From: Phyllostachys edulis
Lineage: Eukaryota > Streptophyta > Magnoliopsida > Poales > Poaceae
Assembly (NCBI GenBank): GCA_036346405.1
Contig: CM070548.1
Location: 57,782,611 to 57,846,610 of the forward strand
Reading direction: 5' to 3'
DNA: 64,000 nt
The translations under genes were made by a program, and so were the position numbers. Below are positions 46,800 through 58,681 of this stretch, piece after piece. The notes under the pieces are model-generated. The model was given only the letters and a program-made list of their open reading frames with translations. It was not told where the DNA came from and did not search any database. The number at the start of each line of letters is the position of its first letter. Positions within the stretch are counted from its first letter, which is position 1.

Positions 46800-47240
46800 C
46801 CACGTCCGAGGCGCCCCCTGTACAACACTCTATGTGGGTTGAGCGAGGCACCTTCTACAATTAGGCACGGGCAGAGAAACTTGTACCTCGGTGGTCTCCC
46901 ATTCTATACGCAATTATGTTCAATCTCGTAACGCATATAACTAAATGGTGGACGCGTCATTGCGGTTGCCTTTTATCGAGTTGACTGTTGCATCGATGTG
47001 TCGCGTGCATTAAGCTATAGGCGTCGATATGCATTGAACAAACATGCATTGTATGAACGAGTACTGAAAACCGAGCTATTCCATACCAGACATTATCCGC
47101 TAGAATTAAGACGAGATATTGACACTTCAAATAAAGTTAGAATTTACAATTACGATACAATTAGTTCCACAGTGCTTACAAGAACCAAAGTATTGACTGA
47201 AGTACAAGTTACAACATACTAGCAGTTCTAAAACAAGTTC
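46800..47240. other. spacer between the GRF gene and the MURA gene
   Basis: AT-rich. It should hold the 3' ends of two convergent units. No supported frame. Confidence 0.45.
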
Positions 47241-49468
47241 CTACGTGTCGGCAGGCGCCTTACAAGTTCTCACAGTGTGGCCTTCCTGGTGGCAGCGGCT
47301 GCAATGTCTACCCGCCGCTCCAGCTTTCCCTTCGTTCATATCGTTCTTAATGCGACAACTCTGCCAACGGCCCTTCCCCCCTTTCAACAGGTCTAGATCA
47401 GGAATCCAAGTCCTATTTGCTGTATCCAACGTGGCGAAGTTACCCACAACCCTGAAGCCACTTAGCTCGTCGCACCACGCCTGCCGCACCCTCTCCTTCA
47501 TGAAGTACTCCGATATGAAGTTCGATGGGTCCATGCGGATGGTCCCACATGCGGCGAGGATATGAGAGCATAGCTTGTGAAGGAGCTTTAGCTTGTTGCA
47601 TGTGCAGCTAAGTTTATTCACATGGTCTCCAAGGCATACCTCATAGGTAACAAGAGACCGAGCCGTCCCAAATCCAGCTCTGTCTCAGAGAATCACGTCG
47701 AATCGATGCTCCGTATTGCCCATTACGAAGACCGTGTTCGACTGAGCCTTCTCGGTCTTGGCCTGCATGTATGTTTGTAATCTTGACGATCAAGACGTCG
47801 TGGGTTGGTTGCGCATGAAGTGCCATATTTGCATGCCTTTTCCTGAAATATCCGATTGTACCATGCAGAACGCCTTCGACGATGGCGACAAGAGGCTGAG
47901 AACGGAGGCCCCTAATAACCCAGTTGTATACCTCTGCAAGGTTAGTGGTCATTATGTCATACCTTGCACCGTCCGTGTCGTGCAGTAAAGACCACTTCTC
48001 CAATGGCTCGGCCTCAATCCAATGAGAGAAACACCCGATGTCCCTCGAGGTCCTCCGCGTCAAATGGGGAGGGTTGAGCTCCCGCAGATGGTGTGGGCGC
48101 TTCAGTTTGCCGCCCAGAATGAGGGGACGCTTGTTCCTCTCGACGACATGCTTCCTGGTGTGCTCGTCCAACATCTGTCACAACACATCAAATTTACGCT
48201 GCTGCATCTGCATAGCAAGCCTCTTGAACAGCTTCATCAACGGTTGTCGCTGAATCGCTTGAAGAAGTTGGCCCCGATGGCGAATGCACCATCTGTTCCT
48301 TAGGTCCGCCAGGAACGACTCATCGTGGTCTTCTTTGAAGTTGTCGGATGGCCTTCATCATCCCGGGGTGGCGATCATGGATTATGTAGATATCAGGACA
48401 TGCCCCAACTACTCCCACCTTCATATGTCGAAGGAACCACAACCAGCTGTCGAAATTCTCACTTTTGATGAAAGCGATGGCTAAGGGGAGAATCTGATTG
48501 TTGCCATCAACGCCAATTGCTGTCAGGATCATGCCCTTATATTTTCTAGTTAGAAACATCCCGTCCACTGAGATCACGTGTAACATGTGTCTGAATGCAT
48601 TGATGTAGGGACCAAATGCTAAGAAGGTCCTCTGCAATACCATAAAACCTAGCGGCGGTCTTTTGGATGGCTGGTCCTTCACAGGAATGTATGTGCCCGG
48701 GTTCCTGTCCTGCAGCACCTGGAGCATGCGAGGAAGGTTGTCGTAAGATGCCTCGAAAGAACCGAACCTCCTTTCCAAAGCCTTCTGCTTAGCACGCCAT
48801 GCCTTCGCGTAGCTAATCTTGTACTTGAATTTCTGCTCGATAGCCACCATGATGTGCTTGGCCTCCAGGTCCGTCTTCTTCACTATCTCTCCGTTCATCA
48901 CATTGACTATAAAGGTGGATGTCAGGTTGCGATGCCTCGGTAAAACACTACTAAGCAAGCAGGAGTGCGCCTCCACCTTCGAGACAATTCAGTGAGTCTC
49001 GTACTTGGGTGTCCTTGCGTGCACATGCCAAGGACACCCAGCCTGCTCGCATACAATAGTATACTGCTCCTGGCTGGATTTGAGTACACGAAACGACCGC
49101 TGCATGGACAAGGCCCACAATTTAATGGCATCCTGCAGTGATCCCTTGTTAGCAAACATTGCACGAAGTCGAACCTCTGTCCTATGGTACTCCCACGGTG
49201 ATTCGTGCTCGTCGTGCACAGCAAGACCCTCAACGTCCACCCTATTTCATCCCTGCGGGATGGAACCTTCGTCCTCCTCGGAAGAGTCATCACCATCCTC
49301 TTCTAAAGCTTCCTCCTCCGCTCGAGTTGTCAAGTCATCAATCTCCATCTGACGTACTATGTTGTCGACATGCTCCCCTGCATCTGCCTGGGCACTGGCC
49401 TGAATGTGTGGTGCATGATGTTCCTCTTCTGCCTCAGCCTCCTCTTCTGCCTCCGCAACATTGGCCAC
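47241..49468 (-). pseudogene. MURA-like MULE transposase, degenerate
   Basis: In minus sense the parts appear in family order. An acidic N-terminus (49468-49247) is followed by a MuDR N-terminal domain (SMQRSFRVLKSSQEQYTIVC, AGCPWHVHA; about 49220-48995). The MULE transposase domain follows (ISVDGMFLTRKYKGMILTAI, GVDGNNQILPLAIAF, DSWLWFLRHMK, IIHDRHPGMMKAI; 48976-48320), with two catalytic-type Asp residues visible. Further on is NLAEVYNWVIRGL, where the third acidic residue may lie. A SWIM zinc finger (CTCNKLKLLHKLCSH) is near 47600, and a CCHC knuckle (CSRCHQEGHTVRTC) sits at the C-terminus. The protein would bind the terminal repeats and catalyse cut-and-paste transposition. Stops at about 48988, 48176 and 47685 and shifts near 49240 and 48265 break it. 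Confidence 0.9.
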
Positions 49469-49671
49469 CTCGTCCTCTTTCCACGTCGTCGAACGCTTTA
49501 GCGACTAGGTCACGAACGATTCGAAACTAATAAAAAATTCGACAACCATGTCATAGTAATTATGAAGGAGAATACGTCAACACATAATACAAGTTATAGA
49601 ACAATGGTATAGGGAATGCATAGACAACCATGTCATAGTACCTACGAAATACAATACGTAAACACAGAATA

Positions 49672-52475
49672 TGTAAACCCCCTACTGGCCACTTGCTATG
49701 CCACCCGCAGCACTTCCTCCGTCGTCGCCACGTCCCACACCCATTCGCACTCTGTCGCCCCGCTTGGGCTTCCGGGTGCCCGGGTTGGCCCAGATAGGAA
49801 AGGCGCCAGGGTCCTCACGATCCGTGCTCCCAAGGGGGTCGACTCCACATGTTGCTGTGTGATCACTAGGGGCCCGTTAAGCTGCGACCTGGAAAGAACC
49901 TCGACGGTGCGAGCTCACCGCTCCTCGACCTCCCGGGTGCTTCCGCTGGCATCGATCCACGCCCTTGTGCGGGAGAACCTGTGTTCCGGTGGACCATCAT
50001 ACCTGCATGGCAAATAATGTTAATCTCTACAATATATCGACGATCACAAACCTGAAGAGAGGAAACGTACCTCCGTCGGGGGCAATGCGCGAGAAAGGGT
50101 CAAACCCACCGTACTGTCCAGACGGGTCGAGGAAGAAAAGATACTACCCTTGCGATCTCTGGTAGGTGTCCTGGAACGACGACGGTGGTGGTGCCGATGG
50201 CTATGGCTGTGATAGTGGTGGTGGCTGTGTTGGTGCGTACACTCCCGCGCGCTCACCTGCAAATCCACCGCAAATGCGAGCGCAGCCGCAGCGCAGCGAG
50301 CGTGGGCGTGCCCTCCCGAGCTCGCGGATTGGGATGTAGGACGTGGAGGCCTCGACGTATACGACAACGAGGCCACCTCCTGGACCGTCCTGCACGACGC
50401 CGTGGTCACGACGCTCGCCCACACTGCAGGCCCAACGAACAAACTGCACTAGCTCGTCACGTGTGACCTCCGCACCAATGCCGATCCTGTCCAGGATCGA
50501 CTGTCCATCCCTGGCAACCCTGACGTTGATGTCTGGCTGTAAGGAGTATGTCAAAGCGCCAAACCTATAATTCAGGTAACCGTACTCAGACATTTTAAAA
50601 CACGATTTTACATACCGCGAGGTGCACGTTCCGCGCGAAGTGTAGAGGGTACGAGTTGGTCGGTGTTGGCATGCGAGCGGGAGGAGGGTCGACAACATGC
50701 ACTAGCCTGGTGCGTGTCTACGGGGAGTACCAGCGAAGGTACTCGTCGTACGCACTAGGGTCATACGGGCCGTCCTCCGGCACGCAGTCCTCGTGGGCAT
50801 TCGCCCACTACGCCACCCACGGCTCCATCTTGGCCGGCGACTGCATCCTAGCGCCACCCCTCCTACTATGCCTATGAAACGTACCACTGCAATTAGAATC
50901 CACCGTAGCATAACTATCAAAAATATATGTGAACATGTGTTGTATGTAACTCACGTGTGGGTCGAGTCAGGCACCCTCGTCCCGATAGGAACTAGAACAA
51001 CCTGGTGGAGGCCGAACTGGCGCATCACCCTGTGCACCGTGTAGTCCTCGACGAACACGTCGAAGGCAAGCTTCTTCTGCGTCCGCCAGTACGCTCGGTC
51101 GTGCTAGCACAGTGAAGACAGCCTCGCGGGAGCACGGGCCTCCGTCTCCTCATCGAAGTACGATTCCCAGCGCACGTCGTCAGCGGTGAGACGGTCCAAC
51201 TGCTCCACAAAGTGCTCGTACACACGTGTGACCTGCACGTGTGCATACTATGCCTACGAGCCGAGCAGTGGTTACAAAGGATTACCCGTGTACGATCAAG
51301 TAAATATATAGGGAAGTGCGCATGCGCTTCACAAAGACTAAAGGGACCCTACGGCCGGCCGGGTCCATCAAGGCCCCATGGTACATGTCCGCACCATACG
51401 GACCGAGTCTACCAACATGGGCCGTCCGAGAGAGAAGCGCTTGAACGACCACAGCTGCAGCAGGAGGAGGCAGCCTATGAGGATAGATGCGGGCTTCGTC
51501 CTACAGCACACATCGCACATGTCGCGGTACGTTGCGGCAAGTACGACTGATCCCCAACTGATCTCTAGCTCCTCGTCGTCGGCGATGGCCCTCGCGTACC
51601 CAATGAGGCAGGTGTCGACGGAGTCACCGTGGCTGCTGGTAAACAGTACCCAGGCGAAGAGCCACAGCAGGTACGCCTCGAGGTGTCGCGACACCTGGTC
51701 GATGGTGGGCTGTGGGACCATCCGCTCAACCTACGCAGAAACGAATAATTAGTAAGCCCGTCATATGGCTAGGCCTCAATGCATCTCTAAACATGGAAAA
51801 TAGGTAGTATATGTACTTGGAACTGCGAAAGCCACCGCAGGGGCGGGCCATGCCGCTGTCGCTCTGAGAAGCCGAAGTACGGAGGCGTGGCCTCCGCCGC
51901 AAGAACCCCCCTGAAACTTGCGCAACAAGGCGTTGCGCCACGACACCACGTCCGTGAGGAATGCAGGGGGCTCCGCGATAAGCGGCCGAGCGAAGATCGT
52001 GACATCTGCGAGTAGGGCCATCTCCCCGAAAAGGAGGTGGAAAGTGTGCGTATCGGGCCACCATTGGTCCACCAAGCAGTCAGGAGTGACCAATCGAACG
52101 GGAACCGTCGTGACCGCTACGGACCGGCTTGGACCTCACTGTCGTCGTCGACCAGACCGCCGTCCTCTTCGGTGGCCTCCACCATCCGCGCGAGAGGTAG
52201 AAGGCCGGCACGGCTCAGCCTACAAAGCACGAAGAAGTAAGTACATAGTGGGCATATGATACAAAAAAGTGGCACAGCTTGCGGACAAACCTCTCTACCC
52301 AGCGTGGGTCCAGTCTCCAAGCCCGTCGGGGTGTCCGCGTACGAACCACCCCCAAGTCAGCCGCGTTGTCCCCGCGAACCGGATGTGGCACACGATGGCT
52401 CGCGCGGTGCTGCACGTCGACTAACCGGTCCAGCAGACCGAAATGCCAGTCCGAACCACCAGGGTCGTGAGCCAT
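49672..52475 (-). pseudogene. plant mobile domain (PMD, aminotransferase-like) gene in the MULE, degenerate
   Basis: PMD proteins include MAIN and MAIL1, which act in gene silencing and genome stability in Arabidopsis, and many transposon-borne copies. The gene starts at ATG 52475 (MAHDPGGSDWHFGLLDRLVD). A first exon ends near LDPRWVER, and after a short intron comes LSRAGLLPLARMVE. The PMD core follows: VDQWWPDTHTFHLLFGEMAL, VTIFARPLIAEPPAFL. Then QVSRHLEAYLLWLFAWVLFT, SHGDSVDTCLIGYARAIADD, SWGSVVLAATYRDMCDVC and LLLLQLWSFKRFSLGRP are read near 51700-51410, and RQFGLHQVVLVPIGTRVPDS near 51030-50960. A C-terminal part continues to about 49672. Frameshifts near 52090 and 51900 and stops near 52113 and 51105 break it. 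It lies upstream of the MURA gene on the same strand. Confidence 0.8.
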
Positions 52476-53070
52476 ACCTGCAAATTAAGAAATTAAAAGC
52501 ATTCATATTAATTAAGCATTTAAATTATATTCCAATGACAAATAAATCATATTTGATATGTTCTTAGTGGCACCTAAACACTTTGCTCAAACACAGTGGT
52601 AATACATATACAATTTCATCAAACCCACGTGGTAAACAAATAATTTTTCCTACAAAAGACTATATTACGTTAACACTTGTACCAGCTACTATGGATTGCG
52701 AAATATTTAAAACATCATCGTTACTATGCATATTTATAATGGGTGAAGCTTTCAAAAAAAAAAATTCACATGTTTAAGAATCCTACGTGTTTGGAACCAT
52801 GTATCTGTGATTCCTTAATCCAACCAAAACTATGAAGTAAATGTTATCAATTCTTTATTGTGCAAATAAATACATATATTTAACATTCTATAAACTAGCA
52901 TTTGTGAATGCACGGGTTATCAACATGTTTATATAATAGGAAAGTAATATGTTATCATTCATCTAGCTCGTACGCAATTAGCGCAATTAGCACAACACGC
53001 GGAATAGTACAACTAAATTTATTTTCACCGACTCATTTTTCCTTCATACGAACTTCTAAAATAATTGTAT

Positions 53071-53225
53071 TAATCATGCTATCTCTAAACATTTGCTAAC
53101 AATATGTCACTACACACGATGTTGCTCGCTAACCAACCATGGTTACTAATTAATCATGCTATCTCTAAATATTTGCTAACAATATGTCACTACACATGAT
53201 GTTGCTTGCTAACCTACCATGGTTT
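53071..53225. repeat. 80-bp tandem duplication, two copies
   Basis: TAATCATGCTATCTCTAAA starts both units (53071 and 53151). They differ at four positions, three of them C versus T. Confidence 0.9.
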
Positions 53226-53293
53226 AAAAAATACACTTGTACAAAATAATACTACAAACTCACCGTCTTAGTCATCGATGCGAAGCGAAGAAC

Positions 53294-53375
53294 CTCTTTT
53301 TTCTCCTCCTCCTCTTCTTCCCCTCCTCTTTTTTCCCTCTCCTTCCCCTCTCTTTCTTTCCTTTCTTCTCTTCTC
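53294..53375. repeat. polypyrimidine tract (C/T only, about 80 bp)
   Basis: An almost uninterrupted run of C and T ending at CTTCTCGGCTCGC, upstream of the PMD gene on its template side. Confidence 0.85.
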
Positions 53376-53537
53376 GGCTCGCTGAAATGGCGACTGTTTG
53401 GCTATGCGCGAGTTTTATAGGCACCCCAAGTCGCCATACGGTTGGGTGACTTGGGCCCAGCTTCGACCTGTTCACGCGACTGTATGGCGACTCTGTTAAA
53501 GTCGCCATGCCATCAAGCGACGATGCCTCAAACCATT

Positions 53538-53701
53538 AAATCGTCGTTCCATTGAGCGACTTGGACATGTGTCGCGCGTCGGTTGGGCGATTTGCCCGAG
53601 TCGCCAAACCGTACGGCGACTAGAGATTATTTCTGTAAAAAAAATTAACCGGTATTATTTCTGTAATTCCAAATAAAAAATAGATTATTTAAAAAAAATC
53701 G
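53538..53701 (-). repeat. right terminal inverted repeat of the MULE
   Basis: Inverted match to 43826-43988, ending ATAGATTATTTAAAAAAAATC. Confidence 0.88.
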
Positions 53702-53764
53702 ACGGCCCAACTTGACACAGCATGGGCACGAGTCGCCCGGCCCATCCTTGCCCAACAAATAGAT

Positions 53765-56700
53765 TATAACATCATGTATTTTAGTTTGTGTTTCAAATGT
53801 ATAAAAGTTTGAGGGTTTCAAAAACTTTTGTTGAAATTCACAAGTTTGTACTTCGTTTCAAATTTTTGTTTTCAAAATTCAAACTTGTGAAATACTAGAT
53901 TATTTTTCACTAATTATTATATTTTTTTAAAATTTTTTGGAAGTTATTTTGACCTTCTCAATTTCTAACCAAATCAAAAAGGCTTATTTGAAAACAAATT
54001 TATTTTAGCCAAATGGAAAACCAAAAGTGGCCGTTTTGATTTTTCCTAAGCCCTAGATGAACCTGAGAACACCCACAAAATTTTTCATAATTTTTAGAAT
54101 TTTATTTCTATTTTAAACAGCCCGGTCAAACTCGTTGTTCTCGGTCAAAATTAAATTCAACTCTAACCCCAGCGCGCCTAGTTCTCCAATCACGAAACCG
54201 TGTGGACCGTCCGATTTTAGTTCAATGGACTGGATCCATTGGGCCGTTCGGACTGTCCAAACGTCCCTCTTGCTGTGGATCGTCCGATTTGGTCTCAACG
54301 GCCCGGTTGAACGTAGCGTGGAAGCGTTTGGACCGTCCGATTGAATCTCAACGGACTAGATTGATTGAGCCGTTCAGACCATCCGAACGTGCCTCTTCAT
54401 ATGAGCCATCTGATTGAAATTGAACGGACTAGATCAATTGGGCCGTTCGGACCGTCCGAACGTTCACCTCATCTAGACCGTCCATTTTGATCAAAATAAC
54501 CTGGATCATCCATATGAACTTGACTCGCTGCACCTTGTGTTCTTGGGTTGCTGACGGGCGAGCCCCACTGGTCAGCACTGCCATCATCTCCATCGCCACT
54601 CAAGCCCGTGCGCTGGCGCTATGCATGGCGGCCACGAAGCCTTTCGCGCCACCTAGAGCACGCGTGTCCGCGAGGGAAGCATCGCCGGCCATTATATAAC
54701 CTTTAGAGCCTATCAATTTACTCCCTTCGCTCTCTCTCACCACATTTTCACTTTCTTCTCCAAAGCCGGTCCTCCCCCGCCGCCATCGATTCTGCCACCT
54801 CCGGCCTCCTTTGGCGACAAGACCTTGGGCATTTTGCTCCTGGGATCGAGGCGCACCCAACGCGTGCTTTCCCAGGGCTTCGACGTCACCGAGACATCTT
54901 CTCCGTGAAGACCCCGCCTTCGTCTCCGCCTCCAGCCACTGCCAGCTCACCGTCGTCCTCCTCGAGCACCCGGGCCAGCATCACCAGCTTCATCGAGTCT
55001 TTGCACACCCGTGCGTGCCTTCCTCAAGCTTGGATACCCTCTCAATCGCCAGATCCTCTACCTCGCCGTCGCGGCTGCGTGTGAAGCCACCGTCAAGCCG
55101 CCGGCGCCATTAAGGTTGAAGTCATTAGGGTTAAATGGTGATTAGTTATTTGTATGATAAGTGGGCCCCGTCGAGGTTAAGTGTATTTAGAAATCTAATT
55201 GAAATCTTTTGAATCCTAGGGTCGTTGACATGTGGGCCCTCGGCCGATTAAATGTCTGCGCATAATTTCAAGTTTACGTTTTCGAAAGTTGGAGACGTAT
55301 TCTTGGGATGCGCCTTCGACATCGCCGTTAGCCATGGCTGGGTCAAGCTAACCTAGTCAACATCTTTTTGGGCCCCACCGGTCAGTAACCGTTGGTCGGC
55401 TCAGCCCAAGTATCAGAAGGATTAAATCCTTTTCGAATTTCCGAATTGAATTATTCTTGCACTGATAATTCAATAAACCTCAAAAATTCATATCTATTTC
55501 ATTTTAACTTCAAATTGAGTGAATCCAATTTTGTTGGTTTTCATTCTTTTTGCACTTTAATATGAAATAGGTTTTGAACCTGTCTCCACCTCAGAAAATG
55601 TTGGGATTAGATTTAGTCTCCAATTAGGAGTATTTGTTACTGTAAAAATTCTTTTAGCTTGGAAAATTGCTAGAAAATTCTTCTTAACTCCAAATAAAAT
55701 GTTTTATGTTTCTAAAGTTTTCTAAAATCATAATATTTCTGTTTATGCAAAAATATTTGTGTTTGGCTGATTTGGTGTTATTCGTTCTTATTCGCTCTTT
55801 TGTTCGATCGATAGGTACTGACAATACTATTGAATACGAGAGTGATCCTCAGCAGCAAGTTGACTTTCTTCAACCAGGCAAGCAGTTTTCCATTGATGCA
55901 TGTTGATCCCATTATTTTTCGCATGTTAATTTTTCAAATGTTTCAACTATATGTATGCATGCTATGTTGCCAAGTATTTTATTAGTTGCGATAGTTCACC
56001 TGAATAGTTAACTTGAACTGTAGGCAAATTATCCATCTTTTACTGCTAAGTCTAGGTTATACTCGCTGTGATTTAGGGCTCAATGGTTGGCCCCTATTCA
56101 CTTTATATTGTAGTATTCGAGTAGTTATCGCTTAGCCATGCTTAGAACGGTAGTCTGGGGATCATCGCTTCGGTGATGGTCGTTACAACATCACTTTATC
56201 TATCTGAGTCAGGGTACTTATGTTTATTATCATATTTTGGAAAAACTAAAACTGAAAATGAAAAGGATTTAGATTCAGGCACATGGTTGTTGGTGTGATT
56301 GTGGGGTGTGTGGTTGTGTGCCTGAATCAACAAGGACCGAACATCTTGTTACACTGAACCAAGAATTTTTGCGTGCAATCACATGAGGGCATATGGGAAC
56401 CCTCTTGATTTAGTACTCTGGGAAGTGTTAATTAATGAGTCGCTGGTGGTAGGTTTAGGTGAATAAAAGAAAAGTGTTATTACTGTGTTGGGCATGTGAC
56501 GGGGGAGTGGTTCTAGGTCGGTTCTCTCGCCCGAGGAGCATTGGCAGTTGCTACGGCTGGGCCAATGTCTCTGACACAACGTATGGGTCCTCTGTGGGAG
56601 TTCGGTAGTGGGCAATTCACAGAGGGTTAACCCCCATACGTGCGACTCTTGATTAACTCATTTCCATTGGAAAGCATCTCGTAGGACTTAGCCGTGCCGG

Positions 56701-57504
56701 CATACCTAAGGAAGTATGCTTAATAGCTTGGCAAAAAGGCGGTCTGACATGTGGGTAAAGTTGTACACCCCCTGCAGGGTTTAATCTTTTTGAAAAGCCA
56801 AGTCCTTGGTTATGGACACGCTTGGGGAGGTCTTTCGAGAGTTAGACTTCAACATTTTGATAAAACTTGTAATTGGGTGATACGAATTGGTAATTCGTGC
56901 TATTGTTGAGGTGGCTGTGGGAAGTCACTTCTAGGTTGTTAATTATTCTTATTAATGTTGTTACTTTGTTATTTGAATCACTAAAAATTGTTTGCTTAAA
57001 TTGCTTTCAATGTATTAGCTATTGCAAATGAAATGCTTCTTTATGCTGAAATGAACCATATGACCTTCTCCATTGTTTAAAGCTTGCATGTAGCTATGTA
57101 TAGGTTTGTTAACGTAAGTCTTGCGAGTACAATTTTTTTGTACTCAACTGCATTGTTTGTTTGCTGCAGAGGAGGTTGACCCCTAAGGGGTTGACGAGTG
57201 TGAGGCCGACTACACTTTGGACGACTAGCTTGGACGTTTCCTGTCAGTTGCCTTGTGGGTAAGGGCAAACTGATTGGTGTTATTTTCAGCCATCTTATGG
57301 CAATCTTTCCGATGCAAAACTCTCTTTTGTATGATGTAAATGTTGTAAGTTATGCCGACTTCAATAATGTATTATGTTGTGTATGGAGTTGATACTTAAA
57401 TTTTGTACGATGTATGTGTACTGCATTCTGGGAAGTACATGTACATCGAGAGCGGAGAAATTTGGTTTGTAATGCTGGAACCTTTCCATAGGTTTAGTAT
57501 TACA
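53765..57504 (+). mobile_element. Tekay/Del-like LTR (about 3.7 kb), probably solo or remnant
   Basis: It starts TATAACATCATG, which aligns to TGTAACATCCC of the other Tekay-like LTRs, and ends near TTTAGTATTACA. It carries a TATATAA at about 54693, a GC-rich leader-like part at 54640-55110, and both conserved LTR blocks (56755-56815 and 57125-57145) at the same distance from the end as in the Gypsy LTRs. No pol is present. The flanks give no clear 5-bp duplication, so the edges are approximate. Between 54190 and 54480 the phrase GGACCGTCCGA recurs several times. Confidence 0.7.
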
Positions 57505-57509
57505 AATTA

Positions 57510-58681
57510 AATCGCTCGGCGGCTTGCACATAGATGGATCATGCCGTGTTGGCCCATGTGCCGGGGAAGCGGCTCAGGCACGACCCGAAGGTCTATCATG
57601 TCGGCCCAAGCCCATTTGGCCTGACAAGCCGGTTGCGGCCCACTGCCCCGTCGCCTGCCCGGCTGCCCGTGCCCCTGCTCTTTCCTCCCCCTACGCGTGC
57701 CCCTACCCGCGCGTGCGGCAATGTGCCCAAGTGCAGCACGCCGCACACCCACTACCGTTGCCACGATGTCGCCTGCTGCTGATATCGCCCTCCACGCCAG
57801 CGCCCCCTCCGGGCCTCCTCCCTCCACGCCGACGCTGCCCCCCCCCCTTCCTGGCCTCCTCCCTCCACGCCGACGCTGCCCCCCTCCTCCACCTCCACCT
57901 CCTCTCCTCTCCTTCTCCTCCTCCTCGCAGCTCCCTCCTTACCGAGTCGGCCCTACCGCCTTCTCCTTCCTCCACACCGCCACTGCTGCCTCCTCCTGGC
58001 GCACCGTGCGGCCTCGGGCCCTAGGCCACCTAGTGGCTTGCCTCCTTCGACCTCTCTGCAAGCGGGCTACGTGAGCCGTGCTAGGCTTGTGGCGTGCTTG
58101 GCACGATCCGACACTGTTCGTGCCATGCCAACCCATTTTGCTAAGGGGTCAATCTAAGTACGACACGGGCCTTCGTACTATGCCAGCACGACCCCTAAAC
58201 AGTATGGGCCGTGCCGTGTCTCAAACCCTCATGCTAACCCGACAGACATGACCTATCTGACCACCCACCTCTATATAGGACAGCTAGCTGAGAGAAAAAC
58301 AACAAACGGCATATGTTCTGAAACGTACTCTATCATGTTTGACCATAACTACAGCATATGGTCTGAATCTTGTTTGACCATAACTGCGAGTATCCTCTCA
58401 CTTTGATTTCCGTTCAGCCTTGCCGGGACGGCAGTGTCTGCCGGATAGGCAGGGGAGGCAAGTATGTACGTGCCGATGGACTCATGCTAAATGCGAACTA
58501 CGATGTTGTATCTGCCCTTAGCGATACATACACTATGCTTAATCCTACGTTTTTTTTTCTCCATAGCACCGTAATCGTGCCTTTGATATACGTTAGAGCA
58601 CTTATGATCTAAACTGTTCAGTCAAATTTTTACCAAAATGTTAAAATGGAGCATGTATAGTAATTGGAAATTTTTGATCTA
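57510..58681. other. GC-rich, non-coding region with proline/serine-coding skew
   Basis: 57540-58080 is very C-rich in all frames and contains a 41-bp-period duplication (GGCCTCCTCCCTCCACGCCG at 57812 and 57853). Phrases such as GCCCATTTGG and GGGCCGTGCCGTG at both margins suggest an unclassified repeat. I do not recognise a gene. Confidence 0.4.

Larger units (their letters stand above)
52476..53537. other. right subterminal region of the MULE
   Basis: AT-rich, with an 80-bp tandem duplication and a pyrimidine tract. From about 53400 GTCGCC words start again. No gene is visible. Confidence 0.5.
43826..53701. mobile_element. 9.9-kb Mutator-like element (MULE) with MURA, PMD and two GRF-type genes
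   Basis: Long terminal inverted repeats bound the element: 43826 to about 43988 and, inverted, about 53538-53701. They share AATAATCTATTTTT, AGAAATAATA.CGGTTAATTT, GTACGGTTTGGCGA, GTCGCTCAAT and similar words. Inside are a degenerate MURA-like transposase and a PMD gene, both on the minus strand, and two divergent GRF-zinc-finger-like genes. The exact edge is uncertain. GGCCCAA stands on both sides (43819-43825 and 53704-53710) and could be part of a 9-bp duplication (TTGGCCCAA versus ACGGCCCAA) or an outward extension of the repeats. All genes carry stops or shifts, so this copy is not autonomous now. Confidence 0.88.

Noticed and set aside
43817..53710. 9-bp target duplication for the MULE (TTGGCCCAA / ACGGCCCAA)
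   Set aside because: Only 7 of 9 bases match and the word is nearly self-complementary, so it could be part of the inverted repeats; left as uncertain.
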